Notes: generated from the sequence alone by a model not told the origin. A DNA stretch of 64,000 nucleotides from Halothiobacillus diazotrophicus (GCF_001663815.1 NZ_CP016027.1:2232501-2296500), one strand, 5' to 3'; positions 49,135 through 57,796 are shown, counted from the first letter of the stretch. Translations and numbers: made by a program.

Positions 49135-50057
49135 TTGTTGGCGTTGTGGGATGGCTCAGGCTGCCGGCGGAACCGGCGGTAGGTCCATTGATACTGTTCC
49201 GGGCATTGCAGGATCAGATCGGCCAGGCCGGCATTCATCGCGGTCAGCGATTCATCCGGATCCGGACTCGATATGCCCGCTGGTGCCTCGCTGAAGTGCA
49301 GATGGAACCCCGCAGCGCACGGCAGGCGCTCCATCCAGCCGAACAATGCGCTGGCGCCGGTGTTCTGGATCAGGCTGTGCACGAGGCTCAGGGTATAGGC
49401 CGGATGCCCGAAGAACGGGGCGAACCGGCCGTCTCCGGCACTGGGCTCCTGATCCGGGAGGATGGCGATCAATTCCCCGCGCCGCAGGGCCAGCAGCAAC
49501 TGCTTGACGCCATGGCGATTTGCGGGAACGACCCGGGCGCCGAACCGCTGGCGTACCTCGTTGAGGACGGTTTCGAAGGCGGGTTCGCGCGGCGGACGAT
49601 AGAGAACGGTCACCGGGTAGTGTAGGGACGTGATCAGTCCGCCCAACTCCCAGGCCCCGAGATGGGGGGCGAGCAATATGGCGCCGTGTCCTTTGGCCAA
49701 CGCACTGTCGATGAGATCCTGTCGATCGGACTGGACGATCAGGTTCTCGATTTTCTGTTTCGGCCACATCCAGATCGGCCCGAGTTCGGTCAGTGTTTTC
49801 CCGGTTTCGATCAGGCTGCGGCGTGTCAGTGCGGCTTGCTCGTCATCGGAAAGCCCCGGCAGACAGCGGGCGATATTTTCGGCAGCGGTGTTCCGGGCCT
49901 TGCTGCCGAAAATCCAGAAGAGCCAGCCCAGAAGCGCGCCCAGTCGGTGATTGAATTTCAGCGATCGCCCCGCAAAGAATCGGATCAGGCCATGCAGTAA
50001 TCCGAGGCGAAAGGCGCTGCGCCAAGGGCGGCCGCGCTGCTGGGGGACCGTTTTCAC
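49131..50057 (-). CDS. LpxL-like acyltransferase
   Basis: A 308-residue protein with the His-x4-Glu site in APHLGAWE, the ILPDQEPS block and the C-terminal YQWTYRRFRRQP, all typical of lipid A secondary acyltransferases. It is tail-to-tail with the gene at 48175 and overlaps it by four bases. Its start overlaps the stop of ttcA (50054-50057) on the same strand, which indicates coupled translation. The two neighbours are only distantly alike, so a very recent duplication is unlikely. Confidence 0.87.
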   Translation of the reverse strand: MKTVPQQRGRPWRSAFRLGLLHGLIRFFAGRSLKFNHRLGALLGWLFWIFGSKARNTAAENIARCLPGLSDDEQAALTRRSLIETGKTLTELGPIWMWPKQKIENLIVQSDRQDLIDSALAKGHGAILLAPHLGAWELGGLITSLHYPVTVLYRPPREPAFETVLNEVRQRFGARVVPANRHGVKQLLLALRRGELIAILPDQEPSAGDGRFAPFFGHPAYTLSLVHSLIQNTGASALFGWMERLPCAAGFHLHFSEAPAGISSPDPDESLTAMNAGLADLILQCPEQYQWTYRRFRRQPEPSHNANN

Positions 50058-50872
50058 GGACTCGGTGTCTCGGGAGGGGCGGTCAGGCAGGTATCGAAGC
50101 CTTCGCGCATCAGTGGGGCGAGGGTGGATTCGAGCGAACGGAACAACTGGGGATTGAGTCGTTCTTCGGCGGCCAGCAGTTGCTTGAAGTGCTCGCGTTG
50201 CGTTGGCTTGGCGAAGCAGGCGGGACAGTTGTCCTTGATGACCGGCAACCCGTTCGTCCGGGCAAAATCGATCAGCGCCCGTTCGCGCACGCGAACAAAC
50301 GGGCGGATGATGCGCAAGTCGCCCGCATCGTTGCGGTAATGGGCCTTCATGGTGTTGAGCTTGCCGCCATGAAAGGCGCTCATGAGAAAGCTTTCCGCCA
50401 GATCGTCGAGGTGCTGTGCCAGCGCCAGGACGTTGTAGCCCTCGCGTCGGGCGGCCTTGTACAGGAGGCCGCGTTTCATGCGCGCGCAGAAGGCGCAGTA
50501 GGAATCGCCGCGCATGTGTTCGGTGGCCAGGCCGACGATATCTTCCCGCTCGACGAAGTAGGGCAGGCCCAGGTCGGCGAGGTAGCCGCGCAACGGACTG
50601 GGATCGAAGCCCGGCGTCATCGGGTCGATGGTGATGGCGGCGAGTTCGAAAGGAATCGGCGCCCGCCGCTGGACGTGTCTCAGGGCATGGATCAGGGAAA
50701 GGGAATCCTTGCCGCCGGACAGTCCGATCAGAATCCGGTCGTTCGGCTGGATCATCGAGAACTCGATCAATGTTCTGGCGACGATGCGCTGCAGTTTCTT
50801 GCCGGGTGTCGCCCAGAGGGCGTGCGGCGGTCTTGCGGCTTCTTCCGAGGGGGGGGTGATGGGGGTGTTCAT
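50054..50872 (-). CDS. ttcA: tRNA 2-thiocytidine synthetase
   Basis: A 272-residue PP-loop enzyme that thiolates C32 of some tRNAs. The ATP-binding loop is LIGLSGGKDSLSL, and the two Cys pairs that hold the iron-sulfur cluster are in AFCARMKRG and NCPACF. The start at 50872 (MNTPITPP) uses ATG; a TTG three codons earlier is unlikely. The sulfur comes from a cysteine desulfurase. It leads into the acyltransferase gene on the same strand. Confidence 0.94.
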   Translation of the reverse strand: MNTPITPPSEEAARPPHALWATPGKKLQRIVARTLIEFSMIQPNDRILIGLSGGKDSLSLIHALRHVQRRAPIPFELAAITIDPMTPGFDPSPLRGYLADLGLPYFVEREDIVGLATEHMRGDSYCAFCARMKRGLLYKAARREGYNVLALAQHLDDLAESFLMSAFHGGKLNTMKAHYRNDAGDLRIIRPFVRVRERALIDFARTNGLPVIKDNCPACFAKPTQREHFKQLLAAEERLNPQLFRSLESTLAPLMREGFDTCLTAPPETPSP

Positions 50873-50977
50873 GGCGATCAAAGAGATGAAAACGCGCTTA
50901 TTGTACGGAATTCGGGCGAACTATGGCTAAGATGGACCGTCTCGAGATTACCCGGACCGTTGTTTGAGGAGGCCCTC

Positions 50978-51949
50978 ATGCGCCAGTTGTACCCTGCTAT
51001 CGAACCCTTGCTGCAGCACAGCATTCCCGTCCAGGCGCCTCACGTCCTGCATGTGGAGGAGTGCGGGCGTCTGCACGGGATACCGGTCGTGTTTCTGCAT
51101 GGCGGGCCAGGAGCCGGCTGCACGCCGACGCATCGTCGCTTCTTCGATCCCGACCGCTACCGGATCATCCTCGTCGATCAGCGCGGTGCGGGGCGCTCCA
51201 CACCGCATGCGAGCCTCGAGAACAACACGACCCAGGATCTGATCGCCGATCTTGAGTTGGTGCGGGCGCATCTTGGGATCGAGCGCTGGCTGGTGTTCGG
51301 GGGGTCCTGGGGTTCCACGTTGGCGCTTGCCTACGCCGCCACGCACCCGGAACGGGTTTTGGGGATGATTCTGCGGGGCATCTTCCTGTGTCGGGACGAG
51401 GACGTCGCCTGGTTCTACCAGTCCGGCGCCGACCGAATCTTCCCGGACTACTGGGCAGACTATCTGGCGCCCATTCCGGAGAACGAGCGGGGCGATCTCG
51501 TTCTCGCCTATCGTCGACGGCTCGTGGGGGCCGACGAGCTGGCGCGCATGCAGGCGGCCAAGGCCTGGTCGACCTGGGAGGGCCGAACCGCGACCCTGCG
51601 CACCGATCCGGCCACCGTGGATTTCTTTGCCGACCCGCATCACGCGCTGGCGATCGCACGGATCGAGAATCACTATTTCTTTCATGGCTCTTTTCTGCGG
51701 GACAATCCCCTGCTGGCGCAGGCGGATCGGTTTGCGCATCTCGAGGGCGAGATCATCCACGGTCGCTATGATGTGGTCTGCCCGATCAAGCAGGCGTTCG
51801 ATCTGGCTGCCGTCTGGCCGAAGGCGCGTTTGACCGTGGTGGGAGATGCGGGCCATGCGGTGAGTGAGCCGGGCATTACCGATGCGTTGATCCGGGCGAC
51901 GGATCGCTTTGCGGAGCAGTTGGGCGGGCATGCGAATGGTCGAGGCTAG
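50978..51949 (+). CDS. pip: Proline iminopeptidase
   Basis: A 323-residue alpha/beta hydrolase of peptidase family S33, which releases N-terminal proline from peptides. HGGPGAG forms the oxyanion hole, the nucleophile elbow is FGGSWGSTLAL, the catalytic His is in GDAGHAVSEPG, and the DPxxYRIILVDQRGAGRS block is typical. The ATG at 50978 follows GAGGAGG. The frame stays open far upstream across ttcA, but that is antisense coding. A bidirectional terminator follows. Confidence 0.93.
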   Translation: MRQLYPAIEPLLQHSIPVQAPHVLHVEECGRLHGIPVVFLHGGPGAGCTPTHRRFFDPDRYRIILVDQRGAGRSTPHASLENNTTQDLIADLELVRAHLGIERWLVFGGSWGSTLALAYAATHPERVLGMILRGIFLCRDEDVAWFYQSGADRIFPDYWADYLAPIPENERGDLVLAYRRRLVGADELARMQAAKAWSTWEGRTATLRTDPATVDFFADPHHALAIARIENHYFFHGSFLRDNPLLAQADRFAHLEGEIIHGRYDVVCPIKQAFDLAAVWPKARLTVVGDAGHAVSEPGITDALIRATDRFAEQLGGHANGRG

Positions 51950-51972
51950 CGCGAAATGAAATGATCCGGCGC

Positions 51973-52003
51973 AAAAAAACCCGCCATAAGGCGGGTTTTC
52001 TTC
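51973..52003. terminator. Bidirectional terminator between pip and soxZ
   Basis: AAAACCCGCC at 51976-51985 pairs with GGCGGGTTTT at 51990-51999 around an ATAA loop. A-rich and T-rich flanks allow it to stop both pip on the plus strand and soxYZ on the minus strand. Confidence 0.9.
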
Positions 52004-52043
52004 ATTGGCGGGCAGGACGCCCGCCTTCCGAAACGACTGCTAA

Positions 52044-52349
52044 TTAGGCAGTAGCGGTTTCAGAGTCGCTCTTGCCGATGTTGGATGCCCAAGCGATGGT
52101 GACCTTGTCACCCTTCTTGCCAGGTACCTTAACGTTGATGTACGGGTTCTTGGAGACGGCAACGGACAGGTTGGCTTCAACAGCCGGCTTGTCGTTGACG
52201 GATACGGTCAGGGTCTGAATGTAGTTGGCAGGAATGATCTTGCCAGTAGCCTTGTCCTTCAGACGGCCGGTTTCCATCGGGTGCTCGATCAGGCTCTTAA
52301 CGTCCAGAACGTCGCCAGCGGCGCTAATACGCATTTTGATTGTTGACAT
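52044..52349 (-). CDS. soxZ: Thiosulfate oxidation carrier protein SoxZ
   Basis: A 101-residue protein of normal SoxZ length: KMRISAAGDVLDVKSLIEHPMETG near the start and the YINVKVPGKKGD stretch later. It has no signal peptide, as expected: SoxZ is carried to the periplasm with the Tat substrate SoxY. The heterodimer holds the sulfur substrate during thiosulfate oxidation. ATG at 52349 follows GAGG. It lies 55 bases downstream of soxY and is the last gene before the terminator. Other sox genes (A, X, B) are not in the window. Confidence 0.96.
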   Translation of the reverse strand: MSTIKMRISAAGDVLDVKSLIEHPMETGRLKDKATGKIIPANYIQTLTVSVNDKPAVEANLSVAVSKNPYINVKVPGKKGDKVTIAWASNIGKSDSETATA

Positions 52350-52404
52350 TGTCAATACCTCGTTAGTCTAACTTCAATATCCGGTAAAACAGGACTGCGA
52401 GCGA

Positions 52405-52875
52405 TTAGCCGCCGCAACCACCGATGGTGACCTTGACTTGCTTGGAAGCTGAGTACAGCTTGCCGCCAGCGTGTGCAACGCCGATAACGTCATCGGTCTT
52501 GCCCATACGGATACGGGTAGACATGAAAGGCTGGGCGCCATCGAACTTGAAGTTGCAAACCAACGGAGTCGGGTTGCCTTTTACCAGCACGGCCAGGTTG
52601 TCGGTGCCAGCGATAGAAGATTCGATGGTGACCGGAACAACGGCGCCGTTTTCAGCGATGTCCGGAGCCTTGACGGTGATGTCCTTGGAAGCGGCAACGC
52701 CGGAAACACCGTACAGGTCTTGCAGAGACTCTTCGAAGCCCTTGGTGTCATAGGCCTTCTGCGGCCAGGTGGCGGCCAGAACGGCACGCGGGGTCAGCAG
52801 GCCGGCGCCAACGGCCAGACCAACAGCACTGGCAGCCATGCTGCCCTTCAAAAATACACGACGATTAGATTGCAT
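52405..52875 (-). CDS. soxY: Thiosulfate oxidation carrier protein SoxY
   Basis: A 156-residue protein. The N-terminus has a twin-arginine signal (NRRVFLKG, then a hydrophobic core and cleavage near VLA-AT). The C-terminus ends IGGCGG, where Cys154 on the flexible arm covalently carries the thiosulfate sulfur during the Sox cycle. All expected parts are present. The ATG at 52875 follows GAGGAG. Transcription is probably driven by the sigma-54 promoter at 52922-52938, controlled by the adjacent two-component system. Confidence 0.97.
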   Translation of the reverse strand: MQSNRRVFLKGSMAASAVGLAVGAGLLTPRAVLAATWPQKAYDTKGFEESLQDLYGVSGVAASKDITVKAPDIAENGAVVPVTIESSIAGTDNLAVLVKGNPTPLVCNFKFDGAQPFMSTRIRMGKTDDVIGVAHAGGKLYSASKQVKVTIGGCGG

Positions 52876-52921
52876 GGATCTGAACTCCTCAATGTTGTGT
52901 GGAATACCACGCTAGTCTCTA

Positions 52922-52938
52922 AGCATGCCCCGTGCCAA
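52922..52938 (-). promoter_or_regulatory. Sigma-54 promoter of soxYZ
   Basis: On the minus strand the site reads TTGGCACGGGGCATGCT. This matches the sigma-54 consensus TGGCACG-N4-TTGC(A/T): all seven bases at -24 and four of five at -12. The key GG (52936-52935) and GC (52924-52923) are exactly 12 bases apart. Transcription would begin near 52911, about 36 bases before the soxY ATG, with the GAGGAG ribosome site within the leader. Confidence 0.85.
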
Positions 52939-52980
52939 CTTGTAAGCTGCTGTTTCGGGGCGATTTAATCGAGGGATTCG

Positions 52981-53017
52981 GCGGATTGCAAATTGCAAAG
53001 TGCAATTTTCAATCCGC
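52981..53017. promoter_or_regulatory. 37-bp palindrome, probable activator (enhancer) site
   Basis: A 17-bp arm GCGGATTGCAAATTGCA at 52981-52997 pairs with TGCAATTTTCAATCCGC at 53001-53017 across 3 bases, with only one mismatch. The centre lies near -88 relative to the predicted soxY start, within the usual range for enhancer sites of NtrC-type activators. No T-run follows on either strand, so a terminator is less likely. The natural candidate to bind it is the regulator encoded just upstream (53059-54441). Confidence 0.75.
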
Positions 53018-53058
53018 ATTTTGCGCCATATTCCCGATCCGATTTGGATAGGTTCTAT

Positions 53059-54441
53059 TTATGACGGGCTTTCGTTCGTGTCGTTCTGACCATAGGACTG
53101 AAGCTTGCGCCAGAGCGTCGATTTGTTGATGCCGAGTGTCAGGGCCGTCTTTTCCCGGTTGCCGTCGTTGGCCTGAAGGATTTTTTCGATGTAGCGCCGT
53201 TCGAGCACCTCCAGCGTCGGTTGATCCGCATCGATGCCGGGCGCCGCATTGCCGTTGTTGGGTTTGGCCAGGCTGCTGGCCCAGGGTGAAGCGGTGTCTC
53301 CATCCAGATCCAGGCTGATTTCGGCCGCGTTGGACAGGGCCACGGCCCGCTCGATCATGTTCTTCAGTTCGCGTACGTTGCCGGGCCAGTCGTACGCCAT
53401 GATGCGTTCCATGCTTTCGGCATCGAATCGTTGGGCCGGACGGTTGTAGCGGGAGGCGAAATGACGGATGAAATGATCGATCAGCGCCGGAATGTCTTCC
53501 TTGCGCTCGCGCAACGGCGGTATGCGCAGGCGGACGACATGCAGCCGGTGGTAGAGATCGTGGCGGAAGCTGCCTTCGCTGACCATCTTGGCCAGGTCGC
53601 GGTTGCTGGCCACGATAAAGCGGACGTCGATATTGATGGGGGTAATGCCGCCGACGCGCGTGATCTGCTGCTCCTGGATGACGCGAAGCAGCTTGACCTG
53701 CATGGCGTCTGAAATGTTGCCGATCTCGTCCAGGAAGACGGTGCCGCCGCTGGCGATTTCCAGCAGGCCCTGCTTGGTCGTGGATGCGCCGGTGTAGGCG
53801 CCTTTTTCGTGGCCGAAGAGTTCGTTCTCGAGCAGCGTGTCGGTCAGGGCGCCGCAGTCGATGACGATATAGGGCTTGTTGGCGAAGTCGGAGTGTTCGT
53901 GCAGCGCTCGCGCGGCCAGCTCCTTCCCGCTGCCGGATTCGCCTTCGATCATCACGTTGATGCGGACATCGTGAATCTTGTCGATGACGCGGTACACCCC
54001 TGAGATGGCGGGAGAGTTCCCCAACATGGCACGCTCTGCCTGGGAGAGGGGCAGCGTTCGGGGATCCGGTTCCTGTCGCAGCAGGCGGTGGGCCAGCTGG
54101 ACGAGTTCCTCGGGATCGAAGGGCTTCTTGATGAAGTCGTCTGCGCCCAGGCGCAGGGCATCGATGGCATGATCGAGGGTGGAGTAACCGGTGATCAGGA
54201 CGAAAGGGACGTCCTTGTCGCGACTACGTACCCATTCGAGAAACTCGAGGCCGCTCATGCCGGGCATCTTGAGATCGGAAATGATCAGGTCGGCGGCGTT
54301 CTGTTCCAGCCAGGACTGGGCTTGGGTAACGGACTGAAAGCCCTGCACGGCCAGGCCTTCCGTTTGGGCGAACCGGCTGAAAAGATCGCTGGCGCGCTGG
54401 TCGTCGTCGACAAATACGATGGTGGGCTGCTTGGACATCAT
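53059..54441 (-). CDS. NtrC-type sigma-54 activator, probable soxYZ regulator
   Basis: A 460-residue response regulator. It has a receiver domain (acidic VDDDQ, phospho-Asp in IISDLKMPG), an AAA+ domain with Walker A GESGSGKE, the sigma-54 contact loop GAYTGA, Walker B FLDEIG and the arginine-finger region, and a Fis-type helix-turn-helix at the C-terminus (NREKTALTLGINKSTLWRKLQSYG). All key residues for activity are intact. It lies between its kinase gene and soxY on the same strand, with a sigma-54 promoter and palindrome just ahead of soxY. It resembles the TspS/TspR type systems reported for sox genes of acidithiobacilli, from memory of that literature. Confidence 0.93.
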   Translation of the reverse strand: MMSKQPTIVFVDDDQRASDLFSRFAQTEGLAVQGFQSVTQAQSWLEQNAADLIISDLKMPGMSGLEFLEWVRSRDKDVPFVLITGYSTLDHAIDALRLGADDFIKKPFDPEELVQLAHRLLRQEPDPRTLPLSQAERAMLGNSPAISGVYRVIDKIHDVRINVMIEGESGSGKELAARALHEHSDFANKPYIVIDCGALTDTLLENELFGHEKGAYTGASTTKQGLLEIASGGTVFLDEIGNISDAMQVKLLRVIQEQQITRVGGITPINIDVRFIVASNRDLAKMVSEGSFRHDLYHRLHVVRLRIPPLRERKEDIPALIDHFIRHFASRYNRPAQRFDAESMERIMAYDWPGNVRELKNMIERAVALSNAAEISLDLDGDTASPWASSLAKPNNGNAAPGIDADQPTLEVLERRYIEKILQANDGNREKTALTLGINKSTLWRKLQSYGQNDTNESPS

Positions 54442-54491
54442 TCAACATATTCCATGGATTAAGCCGTGTGACCGGAGACCGTCCGTCGGGT

Positions 54492-56453
54492 TCAGCCCCC
54501 GATGCGCGGGGCCGATTTTTGTCGCGGCAGGGTGATGTGGGCGATCACTCCGCTGCGATCGGACCGGTTGGCGACACTCAGGGTCCCGCCATGATACTGG
54601 ATGATGCCAAGGCTGATCGAAAGACCCAGGCCGGTGCCGCGATCCACCGATTTGGTCGTGAAGAAGGGATCGAAGATCTTGTCGATGGCATCGGTGTCGA
54701 TACCGCTGCCTTCGTCCTGGACGACGATGTGCAGCTGCTCGGGGTCGCAATAGGCTTCGACCGAAATCGTGCCGTTAGCAGTCGATGCGTGAATGGCGTT
54801 GCGCAAGAGATTGATGACGACCTGGCCGATCTGGTTCGGATCGAAACTCGCGGTGCAGTCGGCCTGCGCGAACGAGAGGTTGATGAAGACATCGTTTTCA
54901 ATGGCTTCGGGGTGGAGGCGGTCGATCAATTCGGTCAACCAGGCGTCGATCCGGGTTTCCTGGTGGTCCGGCGGCAGTTGCCGGGCGAAGTTCATCACGC
55001 CGCGCACGATGTGGCCGACACGCTGGGCCTCGGCGCGCAGGTCGTTGATATCTGCCCTCAGGTGCTGGTGATCGGGCTCGGTCTGTCGTTCGAGCAGGCG
55101 CGTCAATGTCAGAATGTTGTTCAGGGGGTTGTTGATCTCGTGGCCGATGCCCGCCGCCATCTCCCCGATCGAGGCGAGTTTGGCTTGTTGCAGCATCTGG
55201 CGTTCGGCCGCTGCCCGGCGACTTGCCTCGTCGTTGAGGTGTTCCGTGAGATAACGGAACGACTGCTGCAACTGACGCAGTTCGGTGGTGTTCGCGTCCA
55301 CTGGGATGATTTCGTCCCGATTGCCGTCAGCGAACTGCTTGAGCGTTTGGCCCAGTCGGATGATCGGTCGGGAGAAATATCGGGCGCCCAGACCGGCGAG
55401 CAGCAGGCTCAGCGCCAAGGCCAGCAGCGTGAAGCCCCAGAGGCTCTGGTGGATGTCCTCGAAGGGGGCGGAAGTGACATTCGAGGGCTGCCGCAGGGTG
55501 ATGAACCAGGAGACGAGGCTGCGCGGATAGGGGTGATACTCCTGGAAATAGATGCGGCTTTCGCCATCCTTGCTCAGATAGACGCCGTTCGATTGTGCCA
55601 CGGCCGCTTCCCAGAACTTGCCGTCGTCGATGCTTTGCGCATAGGTGGGCTGGGTGCCGGGGTGTGCCTCCATGGGGGTAATGAATTTGCGATCGGTCTT
55701 GTCGTCGTAGAGCGTCAGGCCATCCCGCTGCTCGTTGCCCGGGTCGTGCTCGATCACCATGATTTCCGAATTGCGCGGCTTGGGCGAGAGGGCCAGAATC
55801 TGGTCCAGGTACTCCCCGAAGGTGTTCAGCACGACGTAACCGGCGCGCATGTCGCCGAGACTGCGAAGGGGGTAGACGCCATACAGCATGCTTGGATACT
55901 GGTTGGGCGCCACATCCCACAGCGAGGAAGGCAGCATCAGGAAACTGATTTCGTCGAACGGCAGCTGACGGAGCTGATTGAGGAACTTCGGATTCTCCAG
56001 TTCCTCTTCCACGTAGTTGACCTGGCTCAGACTTTCGAAGATGGGCGGCGCGGCGCGGCCCAGGGTCGTCTTGACGACCGTATTGCCGGCGGCGTCCAGG
56101 ATGCGGATACTGCCCAGACCCGGTACGGTGCGTTGCAGGCCGGCGAGGAAGGAATTCGCACGAATCCGGTCCGAGGTCAGGTCCGGATGACGGATGCCCT
56201 GAGCCGAGGCCACGAGGGCGTTGAGCATGGTCTGGATCGCCTGGGAGTGGGCAATTCCCTTCAGGACCTCGCGTTCGTAGAGCAGCCGGTTGTTGATTTC
56301 GCCGGTCAGGGCCTCGATGTAGTCGTTTACCTCACGGGTGACTTCAGACTGAAAGCGATGCTCGCTGTAGGATGTGACCCCCCAAACCAAAGCCAGAACC
56401 GGCAGCAGGGTGGCCCCGAAGGTCCACAGAAAGATGTTGACGGGCAGACGCAT
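54492..56453 (-). CDS. Membrane sensor histidine kinase, partner of the sigma-54 activator
   Basis: A 653-residue kinase. TM1 is at about 7-27, then an extracytoplasmic sensor of some 315 residues (large enough for a double Cache domain), TM2 at about 343-365, a HAMP linker, a coiled region, the H-box SIGEMAAGIGHEINNPLNNIL with the phospho-His, and an ATPase domain (N box LLRNAIHAS, G boxes DEGSGID and GTGLGLSIS). It should phosphorylate the regulator, whose gene starts 50 bases downstream. The sensor faces the periplasm, where reduced sulfur compounds are oxidised, so a sulfur compound is a plausible signal. Only 20 bases separate its start from the divergent bioF. Confidence 0.93.
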   Translation of the reverse strand: MRLPVNIFLWTFGATLLPVLALVWGVTSYSEHRFQSEVTREVNDYIEALTGEINNRLLYEREVLKGIAHSQAIQTMLNALVASAQGIRHPDLTSDRIRANSFLAGLQRTVPGLGSIRILDAAGNTVVKTTLGRAAPPIFESLSQVNYVEEELENPKFLNQLRQLPFDEISFLMLPSSLWDVAPNQYPSMLYGVYPLRSLGDMRAGYVVLNTFGEYLDQILALSPKPRNSEIMVIEHDPGNEQRDGLTLYDDKTDRKFITPMEAHPGTQPTYAQSIDDGKFWEAAVAQSNGVYLSKDGESRIYFQEYHPYPRSLVSWFITLRQPSNVTSAPFEDIHQSLWGFTLLALALSLLLAGLGARYFSRPIIRLGQTLKQFADGNRDEIIPVDANTTELRQLQQSFRYLTEHLNDEASRRAAAERQMLQQAKLASIGEMAAGIGHEINNPLNNILTLTRLLERQTEPDHQHLRADINDLRAEAQRVGHIVRGVMNFARQLPPDHQETRIDAWLTELIDRLHPEAIENDVFINLSFAQADCTASFDPNQIGQVVINLLRNAIHASTANGTISVEAYCDPEQLHIVVQDEGSGIDTDAIDKIFDPFFTTKSVDRGTGLGLSISLGIIQYHGGTLSVANRSDRSGVIAHITLPRQKSAPRIGG

Positions 56454-56473
56454 AGACCGCTTCGCTCACAAGA

Positions 56474-57712
56474 ATGAGGGACAAAATTATCACAACCCGT
56501 GATTGGACACAGTGGTTATCTGAGCGCGAGGACGCGGGGTTGACCCGGCGCCTCCGGCTGGCCGATTCCCCACAGGATGTGCGGATGCAGGTGGATGGAC
56601 GCAGCCTGCTGACGTTCTGCAGCAACGACTATCTCGGGCTGGCGCGGCATCCGGAAGTCGCAGCCGCCATGCAAGCCGGGATCGCGCGCTGGGGGGTCGG
56701 TGCCGGTGCAGCGCATCTCGTCAACGGTCACTTCGGCCCGCATGACGAATTGGAGCGTGCACTGGCGGAGTGGCTGCGGGTCGATCGTGCGCTGCTCTTT
56801 TCGACGGGTTACATGGCCAACCTTGCCGTGGTGGGTGGGCTGGTAGGGCGGGGCGATACCGTGATTGCCGATCGGCTCAATCACGCGTCGCTCGTGGATG
56901 CCGCTCAGTTGAGCGGCGCGAAGCTCTTGCGCTATCGGCACGGAGATATGGCCGATGCCCGTCGGCAGCTGGCGCGTGCGTCCGGTACGCGTATGATCCT
57001 GACCGACGGCGTGTTCAGCATGGACGGCGACGTGGCGCCGCTGACGGAATTGATGGCGCTGGCGGCGGCCTACGATGCCTGGCTGGTGGTGGACGATGCC
57101 CACGGTTTCGGGGTATGGGGCGAATCGGGTCGGGGTTCTCTGTCGGCATCGGGCCTGGTGAGCGCCGGTGTCCCCGAATACCTCATCCAGGTGGGTACAT
57201 TGGGCAAGGCGTTCGGCACGGCAGGTGCTTTCGTGGCGGGTGGCCGTCAGCCGATCGAGGTGCTGTTGCAACGGGCACGCAGTTATCTGTTCACAACCGC
57301 GCAGCCGCCATCGCTGGCCTGCGCGACCCTGGCCAGTCTGAATCTGATCCGGCACGGGGATTCCCGGCGCGCCCACCTGCAGGGGTTGATTGCGCGGTTG
57401 CGCGACGATCTGGCGGGTATCGGTCTCCCGGTGCTGACGAGCGATCAGATGGCGGTGCCCTCTTCGGTCACGGCGGACCTGGCGCTGATGCCTTCGACCA
57501 CGCCGATCCAGCCCCTCTGGGTCGGCGACAGCCAGCGGGCGCTGGCGCTCTCCCGCGCGCTGGAAACGGCTGGGCTGCTCGTGCCCGCCATCCGCCCGCC
57601 CACCGTGCCGGCCGGATCCGCGCGTCTGCGCGTGACATTGAGCGCGGCACATGCTGCTGAGGACGTGGCACAACTGGTGGCCGCGATTGAGGAAAACCTT
57701 CCCTGCGGTTAG
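56474..57712 (+). CDS. bioF: 8-amino-7-oxononanoate synthase
   Basis: A 412-residue PLP enzyme of the alpha-oxoamine synthase family that joins pimeloyl-ACP and alanine in biotin synthesis. Marks are FCSNDYLGLARHP, HASLVDAAQLSGA, VDDAHGFGVWGESGRGS and the Schiff-base Lys in VGTLGKAFGTAGAF. The sequence is complete. It starts 20 bases from the divergent kinase gene, so its promoter must overlap kinase coding sequence or be very compact. Other bio genes are not adjacent; bioB lies at 26967. Confidence 0.92.
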   Translation: MRDKIITTRDWTQWLSEREDAGLTRRLRLADSPQDVRMQVDGRSLLTFCSNDYLGLARHPEVAAAMQAGIARWGVGAGAAHLVNGHFGPHDELERALAEWLRVDRALLFSTGYMANLAVVGGLVGRGDTVIADRLNHASLVDAAQLSGAKLLRYRHGDMADARRQLARASGTRMILTDGVFSMDGDVAPLTELMALAAAYDAWLVVDDAHGFGVWGESGRGSLSASGLVSAGVPEYLIQVGTLGKAFGTAGAFVAGGRQPIEVLLQRARSYLFTTAQPPSLACATLASLNLIRHGDSRRAHLQGLIARLRDDLAGIGLPVLTSDQMAVPSSVTADLALMPSTTPIQPLWVGDSQRALALSRALETAGLLVPAIRPPTVPAGSARLRVTLSAAHAAEDVAQLVAAIEENLPCG

Positions 57713-57796
57713 TCGGTCAACGGGGCAGGAAAGCCGTTCGGGCTGTGAAACGGCGGTGATCGATCCGGCGTATGTGCGGTGACGTACAAGCAAACA

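Noticed and set aside
52981-53017. Palindrome as a terminator of the regulator gene
   Set aside because: The stem is strong, but neither strand has a T-run after it, and the half-sites are AT-rich as in a protein-binding operator.
54468-56477. 669-codon open frame on the plus strand
   Set aside because: Antisense to the sensor kinase gene, which has all kinase motifs in order. No domain is visible in the antisense product.
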